NCBI GenBank assembly: GCA_044866695.1
Contig: JBIOUF010000261.1
Location: 1-14,143 of the forward strand
Source of the DNA: JBIOUF01 sp044866695
GTDB taxonomy: Bacteria > Actinomycetota > Actinomycetes > Propionibacteriales > Nocardioidaceae
Reading direction: 5' to 3'
Length of the DNA stretch: 14,143 nucleotides
This document shows positions 1 to 6,530 of the stretch, piece after piece (the first letter of the stretch is position 1; every line of letters starts with the position of its first letter). The notes under the pieces were generated by a model. The model saw nothing but the letters and a program-made list of their open reading frames with translations, made no database searches and was not told the origin of the DNA. Made by a program: the position numbers and the translations under genes.

Positions 1-257
1 AGGGTCAGGTCGGCGGCGGTGAGGCCTCCGGCGGAGTGGGTGGAGAGGCGGAAGGTGACGTCGGTCCAGCGGATGTCGATGTCGGGGTGGTGGTTCATCT
101 CCTCGGCGGCCTCGGCGACGCGGCGGACCAGGTCGATGCCGGCCATGAACGACGACGCGGTGACGGTGCGGACCAGCGAGGACCCGTCCTGGGACCACGA
201 GGGGAGGTCGGTCTGCAGGGCGCTGTCCAGCTCGTGCTGGCTGAGAAGCTCGGGCAT
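1..257 (-). CDS. Pterin-4a-carbinolamine dehydratase, 3' end cut by window edge
   Basis: A DCoH/PCD family protein, which dehydrates 4a-hydroxy-tetrahydropterin so that the pterin cofactor of aromatic amino acid hydroxylases can be recycled. Some bacterial members have no hydroxylase partner and an unclear role. Eighty-five residues are visible and the frame runs off the left edge; the family is usually near 95-105 residues, so roughly 10-20 are missing. The family signature is clear: EEMNHHPDI with His56 and His57, then THSAGGLTAAD with His74, the same 18-residue His spacing as in DCoH. The ATG at 257 is supported by an AGGAG (264-268) six bases upstream. The gene lies 29 bp after sdhB on the same strand and is probably the last gene seen of the sdh operon. 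Identification is firm; the physiological partner is unknown. Confidence 0.88.
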   Translation of the reverse strand, partial: MPELLSQHELDSALQTDLPSWSQDGSSLVRTVTASSFMAGIDLVRRVAEAAEEMNHHPDIDIRWTDVTFRLSTHSAGGLTAADLT

Positions 258-263
258 GCCTGG

Positions 264-268
264 CTCCT
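264..268 (-). promoter_or_regulatory. Ribosome binding site of the pterin dehydratase gene
   Basis: On the minus strand the bases read AGGAG, six bases before the ATG at 257. This fixes the start of the dehydratase and lies in the 29-bp gap after sdhB, so the gene can be translated from the sdh transcript. Confidence 0.6.
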
Positions 269-286
269 GCCCGCGCGGCCCGGGGG

Positions 287-1060
287 TCACACCTCGTCGC
301 GGCCGGCCCGGTCGCCGCGGCGGAAGATCCTCTCGCCCAGCCACACGACGGGGTCGTACTTGCGGTCGACGACGCGCTCCTTCATCGGGATGATCGCGTT
401 GTCGGTGATCTTGATGCCCTCGGGACAGACCTCGGTGCAGCACTTGGTGATGTTGCACAGGCCCAGCCCGGCGGCCTCCTGGGCGAGCCTGCGGCGGTCG
501 TTGGTGTCCAGCGGGTGCATGTCCAGCTCGGCGTACCGCAGGAAGAACCGAGGCCCCGCGAACGCCGCCTTGTTCTCCTCGTGGTCGCGCACGACGTGGC
601 AGGTGTCGTTGCACAAGAAGCACTCGATGCACTTGCGGAACTCCTGCCCGCGCTCGACGTCGGCCTGCATCATCCGCCGCTTGCCGTCGGGGTCCCGCGG
701 GGTCGGCGCGAACGCCGGCACCTGCTTGGCCTTCTCGTAGTTGAACGACACGTCGGTGACCAGGTCGCGGATCACCGGGAACGCCCGCATCGGCGTGACG
801 GTGATGGTCTCGGCTGGGTCGTAGTCGGCCAGCCGGGTCATGCACATCAGCCGGGGCCGGCCGTTGATCTCCGCGCTGCACGACCCGCACTTGCCCGCCT
901 TGCAGTTCCACCGTACGGCGAGGTCGCCGGCCTGGTCGGCCTGCAGCCGGTGGATCGCGTCGAGGACGACCTCGCCCTCCTCGACCCCGACCGTGAAGTC
1001 CTGCAGCGCACCGCCCGTGGCGTCGCCGCGCCACACCCGCATCCGGAGGTCGTAGCCCAT
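287..1060 (-). CDS. sdhB: Succinate dehydrogenase iron-sulfur subunit
   Basis: The electron-transfer subunit that passes electrons from the flavoprotein to the membrane anchor and quinone. It has 257 residues, normal for the family. The N-terminal plant-ferredoxin-like domain binds [2Fe-2S] through Cys53, Cys58, Cys61 and Cys73 (CKAGKCGSC...C). The C-terminal domain has CIECFLCNDTC (Cys144, 147, 150, 154) and CNITKCCTEVCP (Cys202, 208, 212). By analogy with E. coli SdhB these give the [4Fe-4S] and [3Fe-4S] centres, and all expected cysteines are present. The ATG overlaps the sdhA stop by one base (TGATG), which shows translational coupling, and a GAGGGGG (1065-1071) sits four bases upstream. 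A much longer in-frame reading upstream is only a shadow of sdhA. The gene could be called frdB in some databases; the three-gene set with an actinobacterial anchor favours Sdh. Confidence 0.95.
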   Translation of the reverse strand: MGYDLRMRVWRGDATGGALQDFTVGVEEGEVVLDAIHRLQADQAGDLAVRWNCKAGKCGSCSAEINGRPRLMCMTRLADYDPAETITVTPMRAFPVIRDLVTDVSFNYEKAKQVPAFAPTPRDPDGKRRMMQADVERGQEFRKCIECFLCNDTCHVVRDHEENKAAFAGPRFFLRYAELDMHPLDTNDRRRLAQEAAGLGLCNITKCCTEVCPEGIKITDNAIIPMKERVVDRKYDPVVWLGERIFRRGDRAGRDEV

Positions 1061-2964
1061 CACGCCCCCTCGAACAGCGCCGCGAGGGCGTCGGGCATCT
1101 GCGGCAGCGGCTGGTGCGCCAGCTCGACCGCCTCGCCGTCCGGACTGGTCAGCACCAGGTTGACCTTCGCCCACTCCGCCGACGGCCCGGGGAAGTCGTC
1201 GCGGGTGTGCCCGCCGCGAGACTCCTGCCGCTCCAGGGCCGCCTTGGCGACGCACTCCGAGACCAGCAGCATGTTCGGCAGGTCGAGGGCGAGGTGCCAG
1301 CCCGGGTTGTACTGCCGGTTGCCCTCCACCGACAGGCGCCGGGCGCGCTCCTTGAGCCGGTCGAGCTCCTTCAGCGACTGCTCGAGCTCGTCGGCGGTGC
1401 GGATGATCCCGACCAGCCGCTGCATGACGTCCTGGAGGTCCTTCTGGATGGAGTACGGGTTCTCCCCTCCCCCGACCGAGAACGGCGCGACCGCCCGCTC
1501 GGCCGCCTCGCTGACCTCGTCGTCACCGGCCCGGCCTATCTTGTCACGTTGACGATAGGCATGGTACGCCGCGTTGAGCCCGGCCCGTCTGCCGAACACC
1601 AGCAGGTCGGACAGGCTGTTGCCGCCGAGCCGGTTGGACCCGTGCATCCCACCCGCCACCTCCCCGGCGGCGTACAGGCCCTGCACGAGGGACTCCTCGG
1701 TGTCCGGGTCCACCTCGACCCCGCCCATGACGTAGTGGCAGGTCGGGCCGACCTCCATGGGCTCTGCGGTGATGTCGACATCGGCGAGCTCCTTGAACTG
1801 GTGGTACATCGAGGGCAGCCGCCGCCGGATGAACTCGGCGTCGCGCCGCGAGGCGATGTCGAGGAACACCCCACCGTGCGGGGAGCCGCGGCCGGCCTTG
1901 GTCTCGGAGTTGATCGCCCGGGCCACCTCGTCACGGGGCAGCAGCTCCGGCGGACGACGGTGGTTCTTCTTGTCGGTGTACCAGCCCTCGGCCTCCTCGA
2001 CGGTGTCGGCGGTCTCGGAGCGGAAGAACTCGGGGATGTAGTCGAACATGAACCGCTCGCCTTCGGAGTTCTTCAGCACCCCGCCGTCACCCCGCACGGA
2101 CTCGGTGACCAGGATCCCCTTCACCGAGGGCGGCCAGACCATCCCGGTGGGGTGGAACTGCACGAACTCCATGTTCACCAGGCTGCCGCCGGCGCGCAGC
2201 GCGAGCGCGTGGCCGTCCCCGGTGTACTCCCAGGAGTTCGACGTCACCTGGTAGGACTTGCCGATGCCGCCGGTCGCCAGCACCACCGAGGGAGCGTTGA
2301 ACACGACGAAGCGGCCGGTCTCGCGCCAGTACGCGAACGCGCCCGTGACCTTCGCCCGCCCCCGCACCGCGGACGGCGCGGTGAAGATCTCGGTCACCGT
2401 GCACTCCATGAACACGTCCACGCCCAGCGCCACCGCGCGCTGCTGCAGGGTGCGGATCATCTCCAGCCCGGTCCGGTCGCCGACGTGGGCCAGCCGGGCA
2501 TAGCGGTGACCGCCGAAGTCGCGCTGGGAGATCAGCCCGTCGGGGGTCCGGTCGAACAGCGCCCCCCACTCCTCCAGCTCCAGCACCCGCTCCGGGGCCT
2601 CCTGCGCGTGCAGCTGCGCCATCCGCCAGTGGTTGAGCATCTTCCCGCCGCGCATGGTGTCGCGGAAGTGCACCTCCCAGCCGTCCTCTGGGTAGGCGTT
2701 GCCCATCGCAGCGGCGATCCCGCCCTCGGCCATCACCGTGTGTGCCTTCCCGAGCAGCGACTTGCACACCACCGCCACGCGCGCGCCCGCGTCGTGGGCG
2801 GCGATGGCCGCTCGCAGGCCGGCGCCACCCGCGCCGATGACGACCACGTCGTAGTCGTGGCTCTCGAACCCGGTGCGGTCGACCACGGGGTCGGCGTCCA
2901 TCCGGTTGCCGGTCATCGGGTGCCGGCCCTCGGAGGCTCCGGCCGGGCCGCTGGAGACGCTCAT
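1060..2964 (-). CDS. sdhA: Succinate dehydrogenase flavoprotein subunit
   Basis: The catalytic subunit, which oxidises succinate to fumarate with covalently bound FAD on the cytoplasmic side of the membrane. It has 634 residues. The Rossmann FAD motif is VIGAGGAG (about 42-49), and His75 in KAHTVMAEGG is the expected histidyl-flavin attachment site. Active-site landmarks are HPTGM (271-275), RGDGG (291-295), His410 in CHYVMGGV and Arg445 in GSNRLGGNSL. The ATG directly follows the sdhC stop (TAG then ATG, no gap), with GAGG nine bases upstream inside the end of sdhC. An internal ATG at residue 17, also preceded by a GAGGG, is a possible alternative start, because the first 30 or so residues are not conserved in type. 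The sequence resembles the actinobacterial Sdh1 class (Rv0248c-like in M. tuberculosis) by gene order and partner proteins. Confidence 0.95.
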   Translation of the reverse strand: MSVSSGPAGASEGRHPMTGNRMDADPVVDRTGFESHDYDVVVIGAGGAGLRAAIAAHDAGARVAVVCKSLLGKAHTVMAEGGIAAAMGNAYPEDGWEVHFRDTMRGGKMLNHWRMAQLHAQEAPERVLELEEWGALFDRTPDGLISQRDFGGHRYARLAHVGDRTGLEMIRTLQQRAVALGVDVFMECTVTEIFTAPSAVRGRAKVTGAFAYWRETGRFVVFNAPSVVLATGGIGKSYQVTSNSWEYTGDGHALALRAGGSLVNMEFVQFHPTGMVWPPSVKGILVTESVRGDGGVLKNSEGERFMFDYIPEFFRSETADTVEEAEGWYTDKKNHRRPPELLPRDEVARAINSETKAGRGSPHGGVFLDIASRRDAEFIRRRLPSMYHQFKELADVDITAEPMEVGPTCHYVMGGVEVDPDTEESLVQGLYAAGEVAGGMHGSNRLGGNSLSDLLVFGRRAGLNAAYHAYRQRDKIGRAGDDEVSEAAERAVAPFSVGGGENPYSIQKDLQDVMQRLVGIIRTADELEQSLKELDRLKERARRLSVEGNRQYNPGWHLALDLPNMLLVSECVAKAALERQESRGGHTRDDFPGPSAEWAKVNLVLTSPDGEAVELAHQPLPQMPDALAALFEGA

Positions 2965-3756
2965 CTAGAAGAACCTCACGTCCTCGATCGTCCCGGTCGC
3001 CAGCAGGTAGACGTAGAAGTCGACCACCGCGACGGAGAACAGCGAGACCCACGCGTAGAACGGGTGCTGGGTGTTCAGCCGTGAGGCGTGGGTCCACATC
3101 CGGTAGCGCAGCGGGTGCTTGGAGAAGTGCCGGAGCCGCCCGCCCATGACGTGCCGGCAGGAGTGGCACGACAGCGTGTACAGCCAGATGAACACGATGT
3201 TGACCACGAAGATCACGGTCCCGAGCCCCATGTGGCCCCACTCGCCGTCCTCGTCGCGGAAGGTCAGCACCGTGTCGTAGGTGAGCACGCCGGCGACCGC
3301 CACGGCGGCGTACCAGAAGTAGCGGTGGACGTTGTTCAGGATCAGCGGGATGCGGGTCTCGCCGCTGTAGCGGGCGTGCGGCTCGGCGACCGCGCAGGCC
3401 GGCGGGCTGAGCCAGAACCCGCGGTAGTACGCCTTGCGGTAGTAGTAGCAGGTCAGCCGGAAGCCCAGCGGGAAGATCAAGATGATCAGCGCGGGCGAGA
3501 GCGGCCACCAGTCCCCCACCGGGGTGCCCAGGTCGCTGGACCCCTCCACGCAGCTGGTCGACAGGCAGGGCGAGAAGAACGGCGAGAGGTACGGCGCGGA
3601 GTAGTAGTCGGTGCTCATGAACGCCCGCCACGTCGCGAACACCACGAACCCGCTGAACACCACGAACGTGGTCAGCGGCGACAGCCACCAGCGGTCCTGG
3701 CGGAGCGTCTTCTCGGGGATCCGGGCGCGGCGCTGGCTTCGGACGCCGGTCGACAT
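2965..3756 (-). CDS. sdhC: Succinate dehydrogenase membrane anchor subunit, five-helix Sdh1 type
   Basis: The single membrane subunit that anchors SdhAB and carries electrons to quinone. It has 263 residues, about twice the size of a classical SdhC, with five likely membrane helices near 25-46, 86-106, 146-166, 176-196 and 233-254. Such one-gene anchors match the actinobacterial Sdh1 type (gene position of Rv0249c). After helix 4 lies CHSCRH, with Cys197, His198, Cys200 and His202. Cysteines also occur at 64, 69, 103 and 121. From memory, the M. smegmatis Sdh1 cryo-EM structure reports a Rieske-type [2Fe-2S] cluster in this subunit instead of haem, and the Cys/His motif is an obvious ligand candidate. 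The ATG at 3756 follows the small upstream gene by 13 bp, with only a weak GGCGGG in front. Its stop abuts the sdhA start, so translation is coupled. Confidence 0.88.
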   Translation of the reverse strand: MSTGVRSQRRARIPEKTLRQDRWWLSPLTTFVVFSGFVVFATWRAFMSTDYYSAPYLSPFFSPCLSTSCVEGSSDLGTPVGDWWPLSPALIILIFPLGFRLTCYYYRKAYYRGFWLSPPACAVAEPHARYSGETRIPLILNNVHRYFWYAAVAVAGVLTYDTVLTFRDEDGEWGHMGLGTVIFVVNIVFIWLYTLSCHSCRHVMGGRLRHFSKHPLRYRMWTHASRLNTQHPFYAWVSLFSVAVVDFYVYLLATGTIEDVRFF

Positions 3757-3769
3757 GCGCGGCCCGCCG

Positions 3770-4045
3770 TCAGACGGCGCGCTGGGACTCGGAGTCGGAG
3801 TCCGACCACATGCTCTCGTCGTACGGCTTGTCGTCGATCACCAGGATCTCGTGCTCCTCCCGGGCCGGCCGGTAGCCCGGCTGCGGGTCGCCGATCTGCT
3901 CCAGGTTGTCCTTCAGCCGGGCGACGTCGGAGAGCAGCCGCCGCACCCCCAGCGTGTCGCCGTACTCGTGCGCCACGCGCGCGGCGGCGTCGGCGAGCGA
4001 CTCGGCTGCCGACCGGGCGTCGGCGACGGCTTGGGCTGCTGACAT
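3770..4045 (-). CDS. Small conserved protein heading the sdh operon, function unknown
   Basis: A 91-residue soluble acidic protein. Residues 1-55 look helical (Ala-rich, heptad-like around SLADAAARVAHEY and VARLKDNLEQI). The tail contains ILVIDDKPYDESMWSDSDSES, a short acidic segment with the aromatic pattern PYDxxxW. A small protein of about the same size, Rv0250c, sits at the same place before the sdh1 genes in M. tuberculosis, and I recall a similar tail (YD-x2-FW-x-D) there. It is therefore probably the same conserved family, but I cannot align it here. The ATG at 4045 has a strong GGGAGG (4054-4059) eight bases upstream. The gene lies 13 bp before sdhC on the same strand and appears to be the first gene of the operon. 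An accessory or assembly role for Sdh is an inference from position only. Confidence 0.8.
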   Translation of the reverse strand: MSAAQAVADARSAAESLADAAARVAHEYGDTLGVRRLLSDVARLKDNLEQIGDPQPGYRPAREEHEILVIDDKPYDESMWSDSDSESQRAV

Positions 4046-4053
4046 CAGGCGGA

Positions 4054-4059
4054 CCTCCC
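4054..4059 (-). promoter_or_regulatory. Strong ribosome binding site of the sdh operon's first gene
   Basis: The minus strand reads GGGAGG with an eight-base spacer to the ATG at 4045. It is one of the best Shine-Dalgarno sequences in the window and supports the small protein as a real gene. Confidence 0.65.
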
Positions 4060-4090
4060 GCGGTGACCTGGACGCACTCTTCGACGAGCT

Positions 4091-4115
4091 CTCGGGTGTT
4101 GTGCCCCCGAGTCAA
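4091..4115 (-). promoter_or_regulatory. Candidate -35 box with inverted repeat upstream of the sdh operon
   Basis: On the minus strand TTGACT (4110-4115) is a near-consensus -35 hexamer. It overlaps by two bases a 6-bp inverted repeat, CTCGGG (4106-4111) and CCCGAG (4091-4096), centred in what would be the promoter spacer about 50 bases before the ATG at 4045. No convincing TAnnnT -10 box follows at 16-18 bases, so the promoter call is weak. The repeat could be a regulator site or a short hairpin. Confidence 0.3.
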
Positions 4116-4218
4116 CTACGACTCCGGCCGATCCGGAAGGGGGCTCGCGGACGGGCCGCCTCCGCCTCGGGGCAGGCCCAACAGCTCCTCGAGCACCCCG
4201 GCCACGCCGGCGACGCAC

Positions 4219-4264
4219 CGGTGGTTGAGGAGGGTGAGCCCGCGAGCCCGTCTCGAAACCACCG
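4219..4264. repeat. Palindromic intergenic repeat (GGTGGTTgag...ctcgAAACCACC type)
   Basis: The ends are perfect 8-bp inverted repeats: CGGTGGTT at 4219-4226 and AACCACCG at 4257-4264. Inside these, GAG (4227-4229) can pair with CTC (4252-4254) if two bases bulge out. I recall elements of this form (tggttgagga...tctcgaaacca) as common intergenic repeats in Nocardioides-like genomes. Only one copy is present here. It sits between the HAD phosphatase stop and the sdh operon and may act as a transcript-end structure. Confidence 0.5.
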
Positions 4265-4273
4265 CAGCGGTGG
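4251..4273 (-). terminator. Possible terminator after the HAD phosphatase gene
   Basis: On the minus strand, CCACCG-CTG-CGGTGG forms a 6-bp GC-rich hairpin (4259-4273) followed at once by TTTC, 16 bases past the HAD stop. One arm is shared with the larger palindromic repeat, so the two structures compete. The T run is short, so this is only a candidate. Confidence 0.3.
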
Positions 4274-4289
4274 CGGTGGTGGGGTGGGG

Positions 4290-5141
4290 TCAGAACCAGC
4301 GGGACAGCTCCATGGCGCACCCGTCGTTCTCCACCGTCTCGGTGACGAAGTCGGCGGCCTCCTGGACCTCCAGCGGCGCCTGGCCCATCGCCACCCCGCG
4401 GCCGGCCCACCGCAGCATCTCCACGTCGTTGCGCCCGTCGCCGATGGCCAGGACGTCGGAGGGCGCGACGCCGAGGCGCTCGGCGACCTGGGCCAGTCCC
4501 GACGCCTTGGAGACGCCCTCCGGCGACAGGTCGAGCCAGGCCGTCCAGCCGATGTAGTAGTTCGTCCCGCTCAGGCCGAGGCGCTCCGCCAGCGCGATGA
4601 AGTCCTCCGCGGCGGAGTCCGGGTCGCGGATGATGACGCGGGTGACCGGCTCGGCAACCAGCTGGTCGACCGACTCCAGCATGATCTCCCCGCCGATCTC
4701 GCCCTCGGGGAAGTGCCGGTTCACCCGGTAGCCCACGCCGATCTCCTCCACGGCGACCATGGCCTGCGGCACGTGCTGCAGGAGCTCTCGGACCACCTCG
4801 CTGGCGTCGAAGGTGACCGTCGAGAGCACCTCGACGGGGGGGTAGGCGAACACCACCGCGCCGTTCGAGGCGACGGTCAGCGCCCGGTCCGCCCCGCGCG
4901 GCAGCCCCAGCCGGTCCAGCACGTCGGTGATCCCGAACGTCGAGCGGCCGGTCGCCAGCACCACGTGGGCCCCGGCGGCCAGGGTGCGGTCGACCGCGGC
5001 GCGCACGGCCACGGTGATCGTCTCGTCGACGACTCCCGCGCCGGTCGGCGTCTGATGGGGGGAGAACAGCGTGCCGTCGATGTCCAGCGCGACCAGCCTC
5101 GGGGCCCACTCCGGGAGGGGTTGGGAGCTCGCCGCGGTCAC
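4290..5141 (-). CDS. Cof-type HAD superfamily phosphatase (class IIB)
   Basis: A cytoplasmic Mg-dependent hydrolase of the HAD IIB (Cof/YbjI-like) group, which usually acts on small phosphorylated metabolites. It has 283 residues. Motif I is ALDIDGTL with Asp20 and Asp22, motif II is ATGRS, and a SNGA segment follows. The cap domain lies roughly at 95-200, the motif III lysine is in VSKASGL, and motif IV is GDGRNDVEM (234-242). All catalytic residues are intact. The start is a GTG at 5141 with no visible Shine-Dalgarno. The upstream frame closes at a TGA at 5172-5174 and no other start codon lies between. The gene follows serS by 42 bp on the same strand, and the gap is filled by tandem repeats, so it is probably translated from the serS transcript. 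The substrate cannot be read from sequence. Confidence 0.88.
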   Translation of the reverse strand: MTAASSQPLPEWAPRLVALDIDGTLFSPHQTPTGAGVVDETITVAVRAAVDRTLAAGAHVVLATGRSTFGITDVLDRLGLPRGADRALTVASNGAVVFAYPPVEVLSTVTFDASEVVRELLQHVPQAMVAVEEIGVGYRVNRHFPEGEIGGEIMLESVDQLVAEPVTRVIIRDPDSAAEDFIALAERLGLSGTNYYIGWTAWLDLSPEGVSKASGLAQVAERLGVAPSDVLAIGDGRNDVEMLRWAGRGVAMGQAPLEVQEAADFVTETVENDGCAMELSRWF

Positions 5142-5192
5142 TGGGCGGTCACTGGGCGGGTCACTGGGCGGTCACTGCACGGGTCACTTGGC
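5136..5192. repeat. Five tandem 11/12-bp repeats across the serS stop and HAD start
   Basis: On the plus strand, units starting GGTCACT occur at 5136, 5147, 5159, 5170 and 5182. Lengths alternate 11, 12, 11, 12, 11. The first three read GGTCACTGGGC(G); the last two are diverged (TGCACG, TTGGC). The fifth unit contains the serS stop and the first contains the GTG start of the HAD gene. Each unit carries GTGA on the coding strand, but the 11/12-bp spacing puts none of the other GTGs in the HAD frame. Confidence 0.85.
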
Positions 5193-6452
5193 GACGGGCT
5201 CCAGCACCTCGCGGCCCTGCAGGTGGGGGCGCAGGGCCGCCGGGACGACGACGGAGCCGTCCGCCTGCTGGTGGGTCTCCAGGATCGCGACGATGGTCCG
5301 GGGCATCGCGCAGAGGGTGCCGTTCAGGGTGGCCACGGTGCGGGTGCCCTCCTCGAACCGCGCCCGGACGTCGAGCCGGCGGGCCTGGAAGTCGGTGCAG
5401 TTGGACGTCGAGGTCAGCTCGCGGTACCGCCCTTGGGTCGGGATCCACGCCTCGCAGTCGAACTTGCGCTGCGCGGAGAGGCCGAGGTCGCCGGCCGCCA
5501 CGTCGATGACCCGGAACGCCAGCCCCAGCCCGGACAGGAACTCCTTCTCCCAGCCGAGCAGCCGCTGGTGCTCGGCGTAGGACTCCTCGAGGGTCGTGTA
5601 GGAGAACATCTCCACCTTGTCGAACCAGTGCACCCGGAAGATGCCCCGGGTGTCCTTGCCGTACGAGCCTGCCTCTCTGCGGTAGCACGGGCTGAACGCC
5701 GCGTAGCGCAACGGCAGCAGCTGGCTGTCCAGGATCTCGTCGCAGTGGTACGCCGCCAGCGGCACCTCGCTGGTGCCGACCAGGTAGAGGTCCTCGCCGT
5801 GGATGCGGTAGACGTCCTCGGCCGCCTGGCCGAGGAAGCCGGTGCCCTCCATCGCCCGCGGCTTGACCAGCGCGGGCGGGACGACCGTGGTGAACCCGGT
5901 CCGACGCGCCTGCTCCATCGCCAGGCCGACCAATGCCAGCTCCAGGTCGGCGCCCACTCCGGTGAGGTAGTAGAACCGGGCGCCGGACACCTTGGCGCCC
6001 CGGTCGATGTCGATCGCGCCGAGGATCCGGCCCAGCTCGACGTGGTCGCGCGGCACGAAGTCGAACTCGCGCGGCTCCCCGACGTGCTCGAGCACCGTGT
6101 AGTCGTCCTCGCCGCCGGCGGGGGCCTCGTCCGCCGCGACGTTCGGGATGGCCATCGCCGCCGCGCGGTAGACCGCCTCGGCCTCGCCCTGCCGGGCCTC
6201 CGCGGTCTTCACCTCCGCGGCGAGGGACCGGGTGCGCGCCAGCAGCGCGTCGCGCTCCTCGCCCCGGGCGCCGGCAACCTGCCTGCCCAGCGACTTCTGC
6301 TCCGCACGCAGCCGCTCGAAGTCCACGATGGCCGCGCGGCGGGCCTCGTCGGCGGCGACCGCCTCGTCCACCACCGCGGACGACAGGCCGCGCTTCGCCT
6401 GGGCGGCGCGCACGCGGTCGGGGTCGTCACGGAGCAGGCGCGGGTCGATCAC
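5184..6452 (-). CDS. serS: Seryl-tRNA synthetase
   Basis: Charges tRNA-Ser (and tRNA-Sec where present) with serine, using ATP, in the cytoplasm. It has 422 residues, normal for the bacterial enzyme. The N-terminal helical arm that grips the tRNA long variable arm covers about 25-100. The class II core follows, with the TSE serine-binding loop at 227-229, motif 2 around FSPCYRREAG (253-262) and motif 3 near LNGTLCAMPRT before ILETHQQADGS. The start is taken as GTG at 6452, giving VIDPRLLRDDPD, which matches the conserved M-I-D-x-x-L-L start of the family. No Shine-Dalgarno precedes it, but TACAGT lies six bases upstream, so the mRNA may be leaderless. An in-frame ATG at 6494 would add 14 unconserved residues and run into the divergent promoter region. 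The order pheA...serS is also found in other Actinobacteria. Confidence 0.96.
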   Translation of the reverse strand: MIDPRLLRDDPDRVRAAQAKRGLSSAVVDEAVAADEARRAAIVDFERLRAEQKSLGRQVAGARGEERDALLARTRSLAAEVKTAEARQGEAEAVYRAAAMAIPNVAADEAPAGGEDDYTVLEHVGEPREFDFVPRDHVELGRILGAIDIDRGAKVSGARFYYLTGVGADLELALVGLAMEQARRTGFTTVVPPALVKPRAMEGTGFLGQAAEDVYRIHGEDLYLVGTSEVPLAAYHCDEILDSQLLPLRYAAFSPCYRREAGSYGKDTRGIFRVHWFDKVEMFSYTTLEESYAEHQRLLGWEKEFLSGLGLAFRVIDVAAGDLGLSAQRKFDCEAWIPTQGRYRELTSTSNCTDFQARRLDVRARFEEGTRTVATLNGTLCAMPRTIVAILETHQQADGSVVVPAALRPHLQGREVLEPVAK

Positions 6453-6458
6453 CCGGTC

Positions 6459-6464
6459 ACTGTA
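6459..6464 (-). promoter_or_regulatory. Candidate -10 box for leaderless serS transcript
   Basis: The minus strand reads TACAGT, fitting the actinobacterial TAnnnT pattern, exactly six bases before the serS GTG. Transcription would then begin at or next to the start codon, which explains the missing Shine-Dalgarno. No good -35 box is seen. pheA has the same layout. Confidence 0.45.
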
Positions 6465-6491
6465 GTGCGCGGGGCCGGGGAGGCCGGTCGG

Positions 6492-6497
6492 CATACT
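6492..6497 (+). promoter_or_regulatory. Candidate -10 box for the PAP2-lipid kinase gene
   Basis: CATACT matches four of six bases of TATAAT and lies 33 bases before the ATG at 6531, leaving room for a leader of about 27 bases with an AGGAG ribosome site at 6522-6526. The -35 region is GC-rich and not recognisable, so confidence is low. Confidence 0.3.
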
Positions 6498-6530
6498 GGG
6501 GCGGTCCGTCCGACCGACCCCAGGAGCGGA

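Noticed and set aside
1114..3084. Plus-strand open frame of over 650 codons opposite sdhA and sdhB
   Set aside because: Composition is typical of the antisense of GC-rich genes, no family motif is seen, and the opposite strand encodes unmistakable Sdh subunits.
2087..3688. Minus-strand long frame overlapping sdhC and sdhA
   Set aside because: Out-of-frame reading of the same two genes, dominated by Arg, Gly and Ala with no conserved domain.
5136..5192. CRISPR-like repeat array
   Set aside because: Units are contiguous 11/12-mers without spacers, so this is a simple tandem repeat.
6453..6494. Upstream ATG start for serS at 6494
   Set aside because: It would add 14 residues before the conserved VIDPRLL start and overlap the likely divergent promoter region; GTG 6452 fits the family better.
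3906..6530. Very long plus-strand open frame continuous with the PAP2-kinase gene
   Set aside because: It is antisense to the small sdh-operon gene, the HAD phosphatase and serS, all of which have clear family motifs. The translation is low-complexity Arg/Gly/His/Asp-rich shadow sequence, and the real gene starts at 6531 with a ribosome site.
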